64,000 bases of DNA from Phytophthora hibernalis (Eukaryota > Oomycota > Peronosporomycetes > Peronosporales > Peronosporaceae), in NCBI GenBank assembly GCA_012656075.1, contig JAAKBF010000009.1, positions 1,116,001-1,180,000 of the forward strand, in the 5' to 3' direction. The first letter of the stretch is position 1; each line of letters starts with the position of its first letter. A program made the translations under genes and the position numbers. Shown here piece after piece: positions 1-10,855 of the stretch. The notes beneath the pieces are model-generated. The model was given only the letters and a program-made list of their open reading frames with translations, was not told the origin of the DNA and searched no databases.

Positions 1-382
1 GTATCACGACGGCATTACACTAACCTGATGAGCGCGAGTTTGCCCATGGCCGCGTAGCTCGAGTAGACCTCGTACTTGTGCGCCTGGAGCTTGAGCGCCT
101 TGTGCAGTGGCGGGTCGTCGCTCATCACCTCAATCCACCACGTCGTCGAATGACCTGGCAGCAATGACGCACATCACGAAAGGTTAGTTATTGTAGATGA
201 ATTGATACAAGTGTCTTTGCACGCACCATGGCTTTTGAGTACAGCGCCGTGGAGATGTTGCGACCGGTGCAGCCGTCGGCCAATTGCATCTCCACCGTGC
301 AGCGCACTGCCATGTTGGAGACGGATGCGATGCAATGGTGGTGGGCTGCAATCCTACGGGCAGAAGGTACGAAGAGCTGCAC
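1..382 (-). CDS. Edge fragment of an unidentified minus-strand gene
   Basis: Two open stretches on the minus strand, about 382-232 and 151-11, are separated by a short segment starting GTGCGT and ending CAG, as a small intron would. The second stretch reads as ordinary protein (for example DDPPLHKALKLQAHKYEV) and is followed by GTTAGTG, a possible donor leading off the window. The reading frames of the two pieces do not join cleanly, so either the intron limits or one base are wrong. I do not recognise a family. Confidence 0.25.
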
Positions 383-599
383 TTTTGAACGTTTGAATTT
401 CCGGCCGTTTTATGAACGCCATTGGTCCATCATGGTCATTTTTGTAATAACTGTTCTACCGGTGGACCAAATTTTCTGGTCAGTTTTGTAATAACAATTG
501 ATGTTGTAGTATTAATAATTGGCAACGCAAGGCACATTTAATACCAGCGTTATTATATTTGCAAATTTAAATGGGCTACTTTGAAATAAAAGGAACTGA
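383..599. other. AT-rich intergenic stretch
   Basis: No convincing reading frame. The sequence becomes AT-rich after about 430. It separates the edge gene from the small inverted-repeat element. Confidence 0.4.
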
Positions 600-949
600 C
601 TAGTGGTACAAAACAACTCATCCCCGGGAAAAGGGGTGGAAAGCAACTCGCTCGGCAGACCGAAACAACGCCTGCGGTTTAAAGATCCGTGTGCGCAGCA
701 CGCGGGCTTAAACCCAGGACCAAGCAGGGTCACACCTAGCTCGGCTTAGGGTTGTGTCACCGCTCTTAGGGTTTTCAAGGGTGAGGCTCGGGTGTAGTTT
801 TCCTGTCGGCATCTCCGACTTTCATGATTTGAAGCAAGATGACATCCGTCCTCCAGGCGACTTCAAAGTTTATACGATGTAGAAAAACTCTAAATCATAC
901 ATAACCTCCACAAATATTAAGTTTCAGTAGACTCATTTTGTACCACTAG
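600..949. repeat. 350-bp TIR element, MITE-like
   Basis: A 14-base sequence, CTAGTGGTACAAAA, at 600-613 is repeated exactly inverted at 936-949. The 322 bases between code for nothing evident and contain two TTAGGGTT copies near 746 and 767. Size, perfect terminal inverted repeats and absence of coding capacity fit a MITE. I see no convincing target-site duplication, so a chance inverted repeat or an older LTR remnant is possible. Confidence 0.4.
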
Positions 950-1455
950 CACGAGCCAATAAAAAATTAATGCATCTGCCAAAAAAATTGTAAAAGTTAT
1001 TTCGCGTGCACTTTCCGTCCAAGGAGTGTTTTCGCGCAAGCCCATCGCAAAGTTAGCGCCATCCGCCAGAAATGAAGTGAGAGTTGATCGTCTAGGTCGT
1101 CATCGCTTCCATGTCCGCCAGAACCAACAACAAGGCGAAAAACTGTCGACGTCGAATGCCAATCCCAAACTTGTGTCAGTCTTCCGTCGCCAGTATCAGA
1201 CACCAGTTTCCTCACTTTAGGACGCCTCCAAACCATCAAACTCCAACAGCTTCCGAAAACCCCGTCATTATTTCTAGTCGAAGCCTCGGATCTCTCGTCC
1301 ACAGGTTCGAAAGCTCCACCACAGAGCATAAAAACCTCTCACGGCCACTTCAACATGCCGTCACCCGGTTTTGTCAAAACGCCGCGTCCAGCAGTAGATA
1401 CTTCATTCCGTAATTTGCGTCCAAGACCTCAAGTCGACCAAGAAGAGCCCCAAAC
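950..1455. other. Intergenic region upstream of the NYN-like gene
   Basis: Open frames exist on both strands but none looks like protein. This should contain the promoter of the gene starting at 1456; no clear initiator or FPR motif was found. Confidence 0.4.
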
Positions 1456-3277
1456 ATGCCGTCCACACGTAAAGACAGCGACCAGCGGTTCGTGTTCCTG
1501 GACCTGGACTCGCTGCTCGCCTGCGTATCCACCCACGTCGTGACCCACGAGGCGCAGTTCCACACGCAGCTGGCGCGTCACTCGACGGACGTGGCGCTGG
1601 CCCCCGAGAGACTCACAGTACTACTGAACGACCAGCAGCCAGCCCGCGTTCAGTGCTGGAGAGGCACCTACTGTGCCAACCCCAACGGAGCCGAAGCCAG
1701 GGCCCTCGAAGCTGTACGCAGCGACGGTGGCGTCGCCATCCACTGGCAACTGACGCAAAGGGGACGCCGCAGCATCCGACGCTCGAGAAGATGCTCACGC
1801 GCCACTTGGCCAAGTGCGGTGCTGCCAAGGACGCTTCCAAGACCCTCGTACTGGCTGTAGGAGCCCTTACGAAGAGCCTCAGGAGCTGTGTTCACGCCTA
1901 TCTAAAGGCGCAGTGGCACGTGCAACTCGTGACGCTGGACGCGTGCCACAAGCAAAGTGACTGGCAGTTCAAGGACGGGTTCGACGTGAAGTGCATGGAC
2001 AAATACCTCAACAAGCTGCTGACAGGACGCCACGGCCGGACAGAGATTGAAAGGAAAATAAGCTCCCCACGTTGCGTCGACAGCAGAGTTTTGGCAGTTC
2101 CAGTAGCTGTGGCAGCCCCGTTAAACCTCTGGACGGGTTATCGATGGAGTATTTTCATGCTGCACAGGAAGACAGGAGAGCAGGCATGCTCGACCAGGAG
2201 ATTGGCGACATCGAACGCCGGAAAACGAGGTTAGCAGCGCTGCCGACGGGCAAATACGCGCTTGGCAATCGCCAGCGCTATGTTTTTATGAATCTCGACA
2301 ACATTGCAGGCGCCGTTTGCAATAGTCAGTGGCTGTATCAACGGATTGCAGGTGCTACCAGTGGATACGATGTGCGGCTGAATTTCCGAGCTTTGACGGA
2401 CCGGGTGTGTGGAGCGAACACGAGTTTATTGAAACGCCGATTGGCGGCGTATCGTAAGATGCCGCGCGAGTTGGCGTTACCATTACAGGAGTTCGACTGG
2501 GAAATTAGTGCATTGAGTCAGAGCTCCAGCGGGAATAAAGGGCTGTACTACGTGCTGCTCGACTTGTTGGAGACGGTAGGCTCGCCGAAACACAAGAATA
2601 CGCTCGTACTAGTTATGGGTGACGGCGCGCTGGGCGGCAGTGGGGCGGACCAGAAGGAGGCGACGAAAGAACTGCTGGCCAGGTTCGTTGAGAAGAATTG
2701 GTTCGTCGAAATTCATTCGTGGCTGCACGCGCTGAACGACTGGTTCTTGGATATGCAAGAGCAGAATCAATATCGTGTCGCTGTGAAGCCTTTGGACGAT
2801 GCAATCCATGACCTTGTGTATCTGAAGCAAGATGAGGGAGAAGCGTGGGTGCCTCCAGTGTGGCATGATCCGTTGGGCCGCACACGTGAAGCAGCTGATG
2901 CAATTCGTGCAAGCTTACCTGCACCTCAATCTCCACGCCCTCCGTCTGCGTGGGGATCTACTGCGATTCCTACCACCTCCCTGTTTCCGACGACCCCGTT
3001 CCTGTCGCTGGAGCAGAAGGTGGAGCAGAAGATGAAGCTGGAGAACGAGCGAGAGGATCTACTTGAGCGTTTACGCAAGAACCAGGCGGCGCTGGATGCA
3101 CTTGATTTGGAAGCGTGGTCGATGCAGATTTTGCAGCAACATGAGCTGGCACGAGTAGCACAGCAAGCGAGCGACAAGCAGTTGGCAATCCGCATGGCTC
3201 AAGAAGAGGAGACGCAACTGAAGCTCTTGAAAGAATACGAGCAGTCCCAAGAAGAGGAAGCGTGGAGTTGGGCCTAA
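1456..3277 (+). CDS. Protein with two tandem NYN/PIN-like domains and a C-terminal coiled coil
   Basis: Starts at ATG 1456 and runs to TAA at 3277, about 600 residues. Two similar units are visible. The first begins RFVFLDLDSLLA (from about 1486), the second RYVFMNLDNIAG (from about 2275). Each is followed by a hydrophobic strand like the central NYN strand (LVLAVGAL; LVLVMGDGAL) and a helix-strand segment such as EKNWFVEIHSWL. The NYN fold belongs to the PIN nuclease superfamily; RNA processing is an inference. Unit 1 lacks the Asp in the central strand and unit 2 has NLDN where the first acidic residue is expected, so activity is uncertain. The last 90 residues are a Glu/Gln/Leu-rich coiled coil. 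The frame changes near 1760 (in aaagggg) and near 2070 (in tcccc), probably missing bases in homopolymers. Confidence 0.55.
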
Positions 3278-3649
3278 AGTAGCCAAGAAAGCTGGGTCCG
3301 GTCTAGCCTTGCACGAGGCGGGGCTTCCTTCATCTCTTCCTGTGTCATGACTCATGAATCAAGTGACGTAATACACATCACCGTTTACAGGTACTTGAAT
3401 CATGTACATGTATGGACTAACGGTTTGACGTTTGACGTGCGTCAATTCGTCCAGGTCGAATTCCAGCACCCTGGACCTCTCATTTTGTAACTGCATACAG
3501 TAGCACCATGCCGATCAATGGTGCTAACGGGCTTCTGGGGCAGTTTCCATCTTCGTCAGCGGCGTCGGGGGCAGCAAGCAGAGTTCATTTGTCGGTTATG
3601 CAACTCCAGCCGAGGGTGCGGCGTGGAGGGTGTCTCGCTGAATCAAATT
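3278..3649. other. Intergenic region left of the Tc1-like element
   Basis: Downstream of the NYN-like gene and up to the transposon insertion. A short open frame from ATG 3508 shows no recognisable protein. The stretch may once have been the upstream region of the dynamin copy that now begins just beyond the transposon. Confidence 0.35.
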
Positions 3650-3675
3650 CTACACCTTTGCCACTTCAAAGTGGC
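3650..3675 (+). repeat. Left terminal inverted repeat of the Tc1-like element
   Basis: A 26-base repeat containing the self-complementary core GCCACTTCAAAGTGGC. It is the inverse of 5136-5161 with a single mismatch (C versus G at the seventh base). Confidence 0.75.
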
Positions 3676-5160
3676 AACACTACAATGCAAAGTGGTGTGA
3701 AGTACCGAAGTAACAGCCGATTTTTAGAAAATATTTTAAAAAAATTGACTTTAGATCAAAGCGGCTGCGGATGCAAAGTGGTTGACTGTGGGATCAAACG
3801 CAAAGTGCTGGTTGTGACGGTACTCCAGAGTTCATTTTGCGCCCAGGATGCCAAGTGAACCAAGGCACACGTTGGCAGCGCGCACTCGCGTGCTTGACGC
3901 GTTCAAGCAAGGGCAGGACTGGCTTCTCGTGGCCCACCATAACGCCATCCCGGCCACCACCGCCCGCCGCATCGTTGACAGTGGATCACCAGAGCTTAAG
4001 GAGAGGGAGGGTCGCGCGCTTCCAACGTGAAGTGCACGCCAGTGATCGAGATGGCACTGGTAGACTACGTCGAGGAGAACTGTCTGCACACGCTGGTACA
4101 GCTGCAGAGGATGGTCGCTTTAGAGTTCGACGTCAGCTTGAGCACGTCTCTGATCAGCCAGAAGCTGTGTGGCAAGCTGTACACAATGAAACAGGTGATA
4201 TTTCCTAACCTGTTATCGCTATTGTTCTTACTGATGGTTTCTGTATGACATCATATATACAGGTCCGGATTGAGCCGATTACATGTAACAGCGAAGAGAA
4301 CATTGAAAAGCGGCGCGTGTTTGCCGAAGCTCTGCTCAAGCATGAGCGTGAAGGTGCTTTTATTATCTATTACGATGAAACGAACTTCAACCTGTACTGC
4401 AAGCGGCTGAAAGGGAGGGCGCTGCAAGGTGAGCGCGCTGTGGTGAAGCTGCCAGCGTCCAAGGGCAAGAATCTGCAGGTGCAGTGCGCTGTGTCGACGG
4501 AGATCGGTCTCGTGCACTACGCTACCCAACGTGGAAGCATCAAGATGGAGGCTAATGCAGCCTTCGTCGATGCTATTTACGACACTGTGAAAGCGCATGA
4601 AACTGATTTTTGGGTAAGCCAATTGTGATTGTATTGGACAACGCGCCCGCTCACAGCCAGACAGAGGACCGGGTACGTCAGCGCAGCGACTTGGTGCTGC
4701 TGCGCCTAGGTCCCTACTCGCCAATGTGCAACCACATTGAAGGTAAGCATGGTCTAATGTGTGCTGCTGTTGTTTACTTACTTTGTATGATGTGCTGTGT
4801 ATAGGCTGCTTCAGTGTCTTGAAGGCCAAGATCAAGAGTTACTTGGCTCTGAGCCACGACGAGATGCTGGGAGCTCCTCGCGGACAAATGCAAGAGCACC
4901 GCATGCAGCTTCTCGAGAAGGCAGCTGAGAATTGCATGCCTTGTATGACTGAGATTTGTCAGCAGAATGTCTCGCCACTGCGCGCACGCCGTCGCAGCAG
5001 CTAAACGCTCCGAGCCAATGGAGTACGGAAAGTAGCCATTTGAGCTGGACAAAATCCACTTTGCTCTGGATTAAAATTCACAATAGACTTTTGTGAAATT
5101 TGGATGCTCGAGATTTTGTTTTGAATTGCACTAGGGCCACTTTGAAGTGGCAAACGTGTA
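3651..5160 (+). mobile_element. Tc1/IS630-type DNA transposon, complete with TIRs and TA target duplication
   Basis: The element is bounded by inverted repeats (3650-3675 and 5136-5161, one mismatch in 26). TA lies at each outer end (3651-3652 and 5159-5160), the target duplication expected for the Tc1/mariner/IS630 group. It carries one plus-strand transposase gene with two introns. Both ends contain the nested palindrome GCCACTTCAAAGTGGC, so each terminus can fold into its own hairpin. The right end lies about 160 bases before the first well-conserved dynamin codons, so insertion may have removed or replaced that gene's 5' region. Confidence 0.75.
3848..5004 (+). CDS. Tc1/IS630-like transposase (DDE_3 type), spliced, with apparent frameshifts
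   Basis: Starts at ATG 3848 with a helix-turn-helix region (TRVLDAFKQGQDW; TTARRIVD). Two introns fit GT-AG rules: 4195-4262 and 4743-4804. The catalytic domain shows the three acidic sites: IIYYDETN, IVIVLDNAPAH and NHIEG. There are 33 residues between the second Asp and the Glu, which lies across the second intron (phase is preserved: GAAG|GC). The tail LRARRRSS is basic. Frame breaks occur near 4000 and at 4611-4614 (a GGG run lacking one G). These could be consensus errors or genuine decay of a transposon copy, so I cannot say whether it is active. Confidence 0.7.
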
Positions 5161-5161
5161 G
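5136..5161 (-). repeat. Right terminal inverted repeat of the Tc1-like element
   Basis: Inverse of 3650-3675 with one mismatch, ending in the TA target dinucleotide at 5159-5160. It contains the same nested palindrome as the left end. Confidence 0.75.
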
Positions 5162-5197
5162 ACTGACCTGCCGAATTCCTACAGCTATCGTGTTGGT

Positions 5198-7470
5198 TTG
5201 AGGACCAACCATTGCTTCTATGGGCCGGACATTGTCACGACGAGGAGACGCCTTTCTCTTGTTGGAAAACCAGAGTCCTTATACAGGACACTCCCAGTGC
5301 TCGCTTGTGAACAAGAGCGAGAGATGATTGACAAGCTGCGAGACATCGGCCTCGGCCAGTACATTGAGCTCCCGCAGATCGTCGTCATGGGCGACACCTC
5401 CAGTGGCAAATCGTCCCTATTGTCAGCACTCTCGGGGTATCGTTTCCGTCTTCCGACCAACTCACTACGAGATGTCCCACGCAACTTGTTCTTTCCAGAG
5501 CTGATAACTTCCGTGGCAACGTCCGCCTTGTCCGATTTCATTCTGTCAGTATTGGTGTTGACAACTCGTCCAACGAGGGTGAAGAGAAGGAAGACCTACA
5601 GAGATTGGAAGATGTCCCTGACGCTATCACCAAACTCACCCAGAAACTCGTGAACGAAGGCCAATACATTAGCGACGACCAGATCGTGATCGAGATGAGT
5701 GGCCCCGACCTACCCAACCTCACTCTCACTGATCTACCAGGACTGGTACGCACGGTGGGTGACCACGAAGACCAGAGTATCATTCCGAGTGCGTCAAATG
5801 GTGGATCGCTACATGCAGCAGGAGCGTACGGTGATCATTGCTGTCGTACCAGCCAATGTGGATATGCACAACACGGAGATTTTGCAGGCTGCTCAAGAAG
5901 CGGATCCGAAAGGTACTCGAACGATTGCTGTGGTGACGAAGGTGGATTTGGTGGATGCTGGCGCGGAGTTTGCAGTGCACGAGTTGCTACGAAACAAAAG
6001 AAGCGCATGAAGTGGGGCTATCATGCTGTGAAATGCCGTGGCCAGTATGAGGTAGAAAATGGAACTACTATCGAGAAGGGCGTGACAAACGAGATGGCAT
6101 TCTTTCGGAAGCACAAATATTGGTACCAATTGGAAGATTTGTGGGGAGTTCCTAGGCTGAGTGAGCGTCTGGTGTCAATTTTGCAGGACAACATTCGTCG
6201 CTCGTTGCCGAAAGTGGTTTCCGAGATAAGTTCTCGCATGGTTTCAATACAAAAGGAGTTGTCGAAGTTGGGCTCGATGTTAGAGTCCCCAGGTGCGCAG
6301 CGTCAACAGCTTGGCAAGTGGGTAAACCAGTATCTGCGTTTGATGGAAGCAAATATGACTGGGCAGTATGAATTGCTATCCCCTCTTCTTGGACAATCAA
6401 GTAAATCCCAGTCCTGGACACCTGAAGCTCGATTGCGTGCTTCCCTGCGACAAAAAGACCTCAGTTTTCGCGTCGACATTGAGGCGGCGACAACGACAGA
6501 TAACGTAGATTTGTTGGAACCTGACAATCAAGTGGATGTTGGTGCGGGGGATAGCGTTCTTGTCCAAGTTGGCCGTCAGCAGACAATGTTATGCAAGGTG
6601 ATGGAGACGCGCGGCACCGATGTGCTGTGTGAGGAACTACCACAAGAGTGGCTGGGTGCTTCACGCTGGAGTTTTGCTTCAGATATCGCTGGTGCTTCTC
6701 AGAACAATGGATCGACATCACTGAAGCAGTTTATCCTAGCTAATCGCGGCGACGAGCTAGCTATTTTCCCATCGTACCGAGTATTTTGCAGTTGCGTGCA
6801 GCGCAGCGTTCGAGAATGCGATGCAACTTCTTGAACACTACCACACCTTGACAAGGTCAGCCTCGCTTCATTTGATCTCCATGCTTTTAGCAGACTGTGG
6901 CAACGTGCGAGTCAAAGAGTTCTTTGAGGAGACAACTGATCGAGTTCTTGGAGCGCTGAAGGAGTTGGCACAGCAAGAGCTGGAGCTGCTACTACAACAC
7001 GAAGCTCGACCTTATACTCAAGATCAGCGACTCTACGATGAGCTTGACAAGCTTCGTCGACGTGCTCTCCAGCTCGACTGGAAGCTGCATTGCCACCGGG
7101 AGATAAACATGGCCTGGTGTCGCTTGCTGATGTCACCCGATTGTTGGGAGGAATCTCTATGGGGCCATTTGCGATGTCTTCAGATGACCGTGAGGCGCTG
7201 GAGATAGAAGTTGCGCTGCGTGCGTATCTGGAGGTGGCCTCGCATCGTTTTGTTGATGTGGTGCCAATGAAGCTGAATGGTTTGCTGTTAGACGCCTTCC
7301 TCCGCGAAATGGAGAGTGCGCTTTTGGGCGCTGCCACGGATGAAAAAGTGGCTGAGTTGCTGCAAGAGGACGATGACAAGGCGACTCGGCGTCAGCAGCT
7401 TCGCAACCAACTCAAGGTTCTTCAGAAGGGAAACAGATTATGGAGAAGAGTAAGTGCTTGTAGCTTGTAA
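5198..7470 (+). CDS. Mx-like dynamin GTPase, copy A, 5' end uncertain
   Basis: A large GTPase of the dynamin superfamily. The P-loop GDTSSGKSS is at 5390-5416, the G3 motif DLPGLVR near 5735, and the G4 motif TKVDLVD near 5940. The bundle and stalk follow (GVPRLSERLVSILQ to QRQQLGKW). A Tudor/agenet-like insert (VGAGDSVLVQV... about 6530-6660) comes next, then the rest of the stalk (RGDELAIFPSYRVF) and a C-terminal GED-like region (FVDVVPMKLNGLLL). Order and sequence resemble Mx proteins rather than classical dynamin: there is no PH or proline-rich domain. The frame begins at 5198 but has no in-frame ATG before about 5324, and the MTK start of copies C and D is missing. The transposon ends 40 bases upstream. 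Frame breaks near 5435 (G4 where copy C has G5) and 5788 (GAG where copy C has GAGAG) are probably consensus errors; others lie near 5995, 6815 and 7080. Confidence 0.7.
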
Positions 7471-7604
7471 GAAAGCAAGGGCGAGCATTGCTGAAACACG
7501 AATCAATTTGTGCTTTTCGTTATGCAACGCACGTACCACCGCTAACGTTAGACTGTTTCTAGGTCGCCTCTTACACGTCTATTACACTTTTTGGGCGCTT
7601 TAGC

Positions 7605-8350
7605 GAACCATTTCGATTTCCTGCTTGGCATTCGCAAAGACAGCTTATCTTTGAGCCGCTCGCGTTCCTTCACCTTTTGCTCTGAGTCTTGCATCAAACA
7701 TGCGAGTTTCTTGTCCGTCAAACCACTAGCTCGAAATTCATCTCGTCAACAAACTTGTCCAGACTCAAACTGTTCAGGCGCATTGGGATCTTGTCCACAA
7801 ATCGCGGTACTGATACATCCAAGTAAGAATGCAATATCATCTTCGATCCTCGTTGGCAAGTGCAGATAACGCGATTGCCTTCAAAACAGCAACAAGCTCC
7901 CCCAAATCTTTTAGTCAAAGCCACGAGCGAGGAAATCTCGGAAAGCACTTTCGGCAACGAGTGACGAATGTTGTCCTGCAAAATTGACACCAGACGCTCA
8001 CTCAGCCTAGGAACTCCCCACAAATCTTCTTCCAATTGGTACCAATATTTGTGCTTCCGAAAGAATGCCATCTCGTTTGTCACGCCCTTCTCGATAGTAG
8101 CTCCATTTGCTACCTCATACTGGCCACGGCATTTCACAGCATGATAGCCCCACTTCATGCGCTTCTTTTGTTTCGTAGCAACTCGTGCACTGCAAACTCC
8201 GCGCCAGCATCCACCAAATCCACCTTCGTCACCACAGCAATCGTTCGAGTACCATTCGGATCCGCTTCTTTTGAGCAGCCTGAAGAATCTCCGTGTTGTG
8301 CATATCCACATTGGCCGGTGCGACAGCGATGATCACTGTACGCTCTTTTG
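7605..8350 (-). pseudogene. Inverted, internally deleted dynamin copy B
   Basis: On the minus strand the sequence enters the G domain at the PANVDMHNTEIL segment, passes TKVDLVDAG and the bundle (GVPRLSERLVSILQDN). Near 7915 it then jumps straight to GED-like sequence (SYLDVSVPRFVDKIPM). The P-loop half of the G domain, most of the stalk and the Tudor-like insert are absent. It is closest to copy A (shared EVANGATIEKGVTNE versus EVENGTTIEKGVTNE) and faces it tail to tail, so it is probably a decayed inverted duplicate. No function is expected. Confidence 0.7.
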
Positions 8351-8532
8351 AATTGTTGCTCATCTTGAATGGGATTGTGCTTGATAAGGAAAGTTGAGAA
8401 ATAAACAAGGTTGGCACGTACTTTGAGACGGTTGAGTACCATAAGCTGGTGCAACCGTAGTTCAGATTCAGACAAGACAATTCTTTGAAACTGTTACCAA
8501 ATCAGAGAACGCGTGTTGTTCAACTGGGTGGT

Positions 8533-10688
8533 TTAGCAGACAAACTCAATTTCCTCCTTTGCACTGGACATACAAGTTCCTCTTTCAGTCGAAGACGCTC
8601 GGTCATCTTCTGTTTGGAGTCCTGCATTAAGCTAGTTAGCTTCTCATCTGTTAAACCGTTGAGCTCGAATGCCATTTCGTCAACGAATTTGCACAGAATC
8701 AAGTCGTTCAGTCTCATTGGAATCGCGTCCACAAAACGTGGCACAGCCACGTCCAAGTACGCGTGCGACGCCATCTGCATTTCGCCCACTTCACGGTCTT
8801 TAGAGGTAAGGATTCCTGATGCCACTGCTGTCATAACCTCAGAAAGTGCGACCTTGTCATTTGAGTCGACACGAACAGCAGAACTCACCTGCTCTTGGAG
8901 GTCTCGCAGACGCTGCTGATCCAACTCGGTAAACAATCGCTCATCCTGTGTGTACGGCCGGGTTTCGGCGCGCAGAAGAGTATCAATTTCTTGGTTTGCA
9001 GAGTCAACAACACGATCGAGCACTTTTGTAGCCGTCGTCTCTATAAACTGCACAACACGTGACGTTGCGTTGAGTTCGTCAGCGACGTAGTCCGACACGA
9101 GCTTCGTTTGGTCATGGTACGTGCGCACAAGGTTTTTGCTGGAGGCCCCACTTTTCCACGCACTGGCGAACCAGGTTACAAAACACTGGATAGGACGGAA
9201 AGATGGCCAGTTCATCGCCACGATTTTCTTGAATGAACTTCTTCAGCATCAGGCGCTCATCATAGCGTCAAGAGTTCTTCGACAGCCGCAGGCTGTTACA
9301 GACAATATTGGTGCCATCGATCTGCTCGACATGCCCACTGCGCCAGTGGCCGTTGATTTTGCCCTGCACTGCATCACCGATTTCAACGTCTTCTTGTGCT
9401 TTGCTGCCTACAACTTGATCCTTCGCTTTAGTGATCGTCTCCCGGAGAGCAGATTCCTCCACGCGAAGAACTGCTCGAAGTCGAGCGTTCACGTCATGAT
9501 GAGATGAGCTTGGTGACGTGTTTTCCTTTGACACGCGCCGGCGTTTAGAAGGTGGCGACAAGAGTTCATATTGACCGCCCATTGCAGCTTTCATCAAACG
9601 AATATACTGGTCGATCCACATGCCAAACTGCTGGCGTTGAGCTCCTGGAGACTCCAACGGCGTTCCCAACCTTATCAATTCCTTCTCCGTCTCCGTCATG
9701 CGTGAACTAATTTCTGCGATTACCTTCGGCAGTGAACGGTGGATGTTGTCCTGCAAGATTGACGCCAACCGCTCCGTTAACTTCGAATTCCCCACAAATG
9801 TTTTGGCAGTCGCTGCCAGTACTCGTGTTGCCCGAAGAACGTCATTTCATTTGCCACGCCCTTCTCAATACTGGTACCTTTAGCCAACTCGCGCTGACTA
9901 CGGCATTTGACCGCGTGGTAACCCAAATTCATGTGCTTCTTCTTGTTCAGTAACAACTCGTGCACTGCCAACTCCGCGCCAGCATCCACCAAATCCACCT
10001 TCGTCACCACAGCAATCGTTCGAGTACCTTTCGGATCCGCTTCTAGAGCAGCCTGCAGAATTTCCGTATTGTGCATATCCACATTGGCTGGTACGACAGC
10101 AATGATCACCGTACGCTCCTGCTGCATGTAGCGATCCACCATTTGACGCACTCTCGGAATGATACTCTGGTCTTCGTGGTCACCCACCGTGCGTACCAGT
10201 CCTGGTAGATCAGTGAGAGTGAGGTTGGGTAGGTCGGGGCCACTCATCTCGATCACGATCTGGTCGTCGCTAATGTATTGGCCTTCGTTCACGAGTTTCT
10301 GGGTGAGTTTGGTGATAGCGTCAGGGACATCTTCCAATCTCTGTAGGTCTTCCTTCTCTTCACCCTCGTTGGACGAGTTGTCAACACCAATACTGACAGA
10401 ATGAAATCGGACAAGGCGGACGTTGCCACGGAAGTTATCAGCTCTGGAAAGAACAAGTTGCGTGGGACATCTCGTAGTGAGTTGGTCGGAAGACGGAAAC
10501 GATACCCCCGAGAGTGCCGACAATAGGGACGACTTGCCACTGGAGGTGTCGCCCATGACGACGATCTGCGGGAGCTCAATGTACTGGCCGAGGCCGATGT
10601 CTCGCAGCTTGTCAATCAACTTTCGCTCTTCCTGGGCCTTGACGTGGGCAAGGAATCCTTTCTTGGACGAATTCTTAGCCTTGGTCAT
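8533..10688 (-). CDS. Mx-like dynamin GTPase, copy C
   Basis: Starts at ATG 10688 (MTKAKNSSKKGFLAHVKAQE), about 700 residues. This copy keeps the G domain in one frame: P-loop GDTSSGKSS, DLPGLVR, TKVDLVDAG. Next are the stalk (LTERLASILQDN to QRQQFGMW), a basic loop SKRRRVSK, a Tudor/agenet-like insert (VEIGDAVQGKINGHWRSGHV, about 9290-9420), the second stalk part and a GED-like end (FVDAIPMRLNDLILCKF). The likely end is the TAA at 8533-8535, by comparison with copy D. Frame breaks fall near 9795, 9260 and 8565. Copy D lies only 167 bases upstream on the same strand. The G domain is nearly identical to A and D while the stalk is not. GTP-driven self-assembly on membranes or nucleoprotein is the family role; the target here is unknown. 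Confidence 0.75.
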
Positions 10689-10855
10689 ACCTAATGATGA
10701 AGAAGGGGTTTCGATGTCTGAAGGAGGAAATTTGAAGAGAACTGTCATGTGAACTATTAGAAAGGGGGACCAACTGCACAAAGATGTCATCCCGTTGCTC
10801 AACATTCCTAGAAAGTAGCACAAGCCAGTGTTGTCGATGTTGTCGAATCTTCTGC

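Noticed and set aside
746..775. TTAGGG copies as a telomere
   Set aside because: Only two scattered copies inside a small element and no array.
5538..5783. 81-codon open frame antisense to the dynamin G domain, repeated identically at 10159-10404 and 12487-12732
   Set aside because: It is the shadow of the identical GTPase coding tract in three copies; its identity reflects the homogenised DNA.
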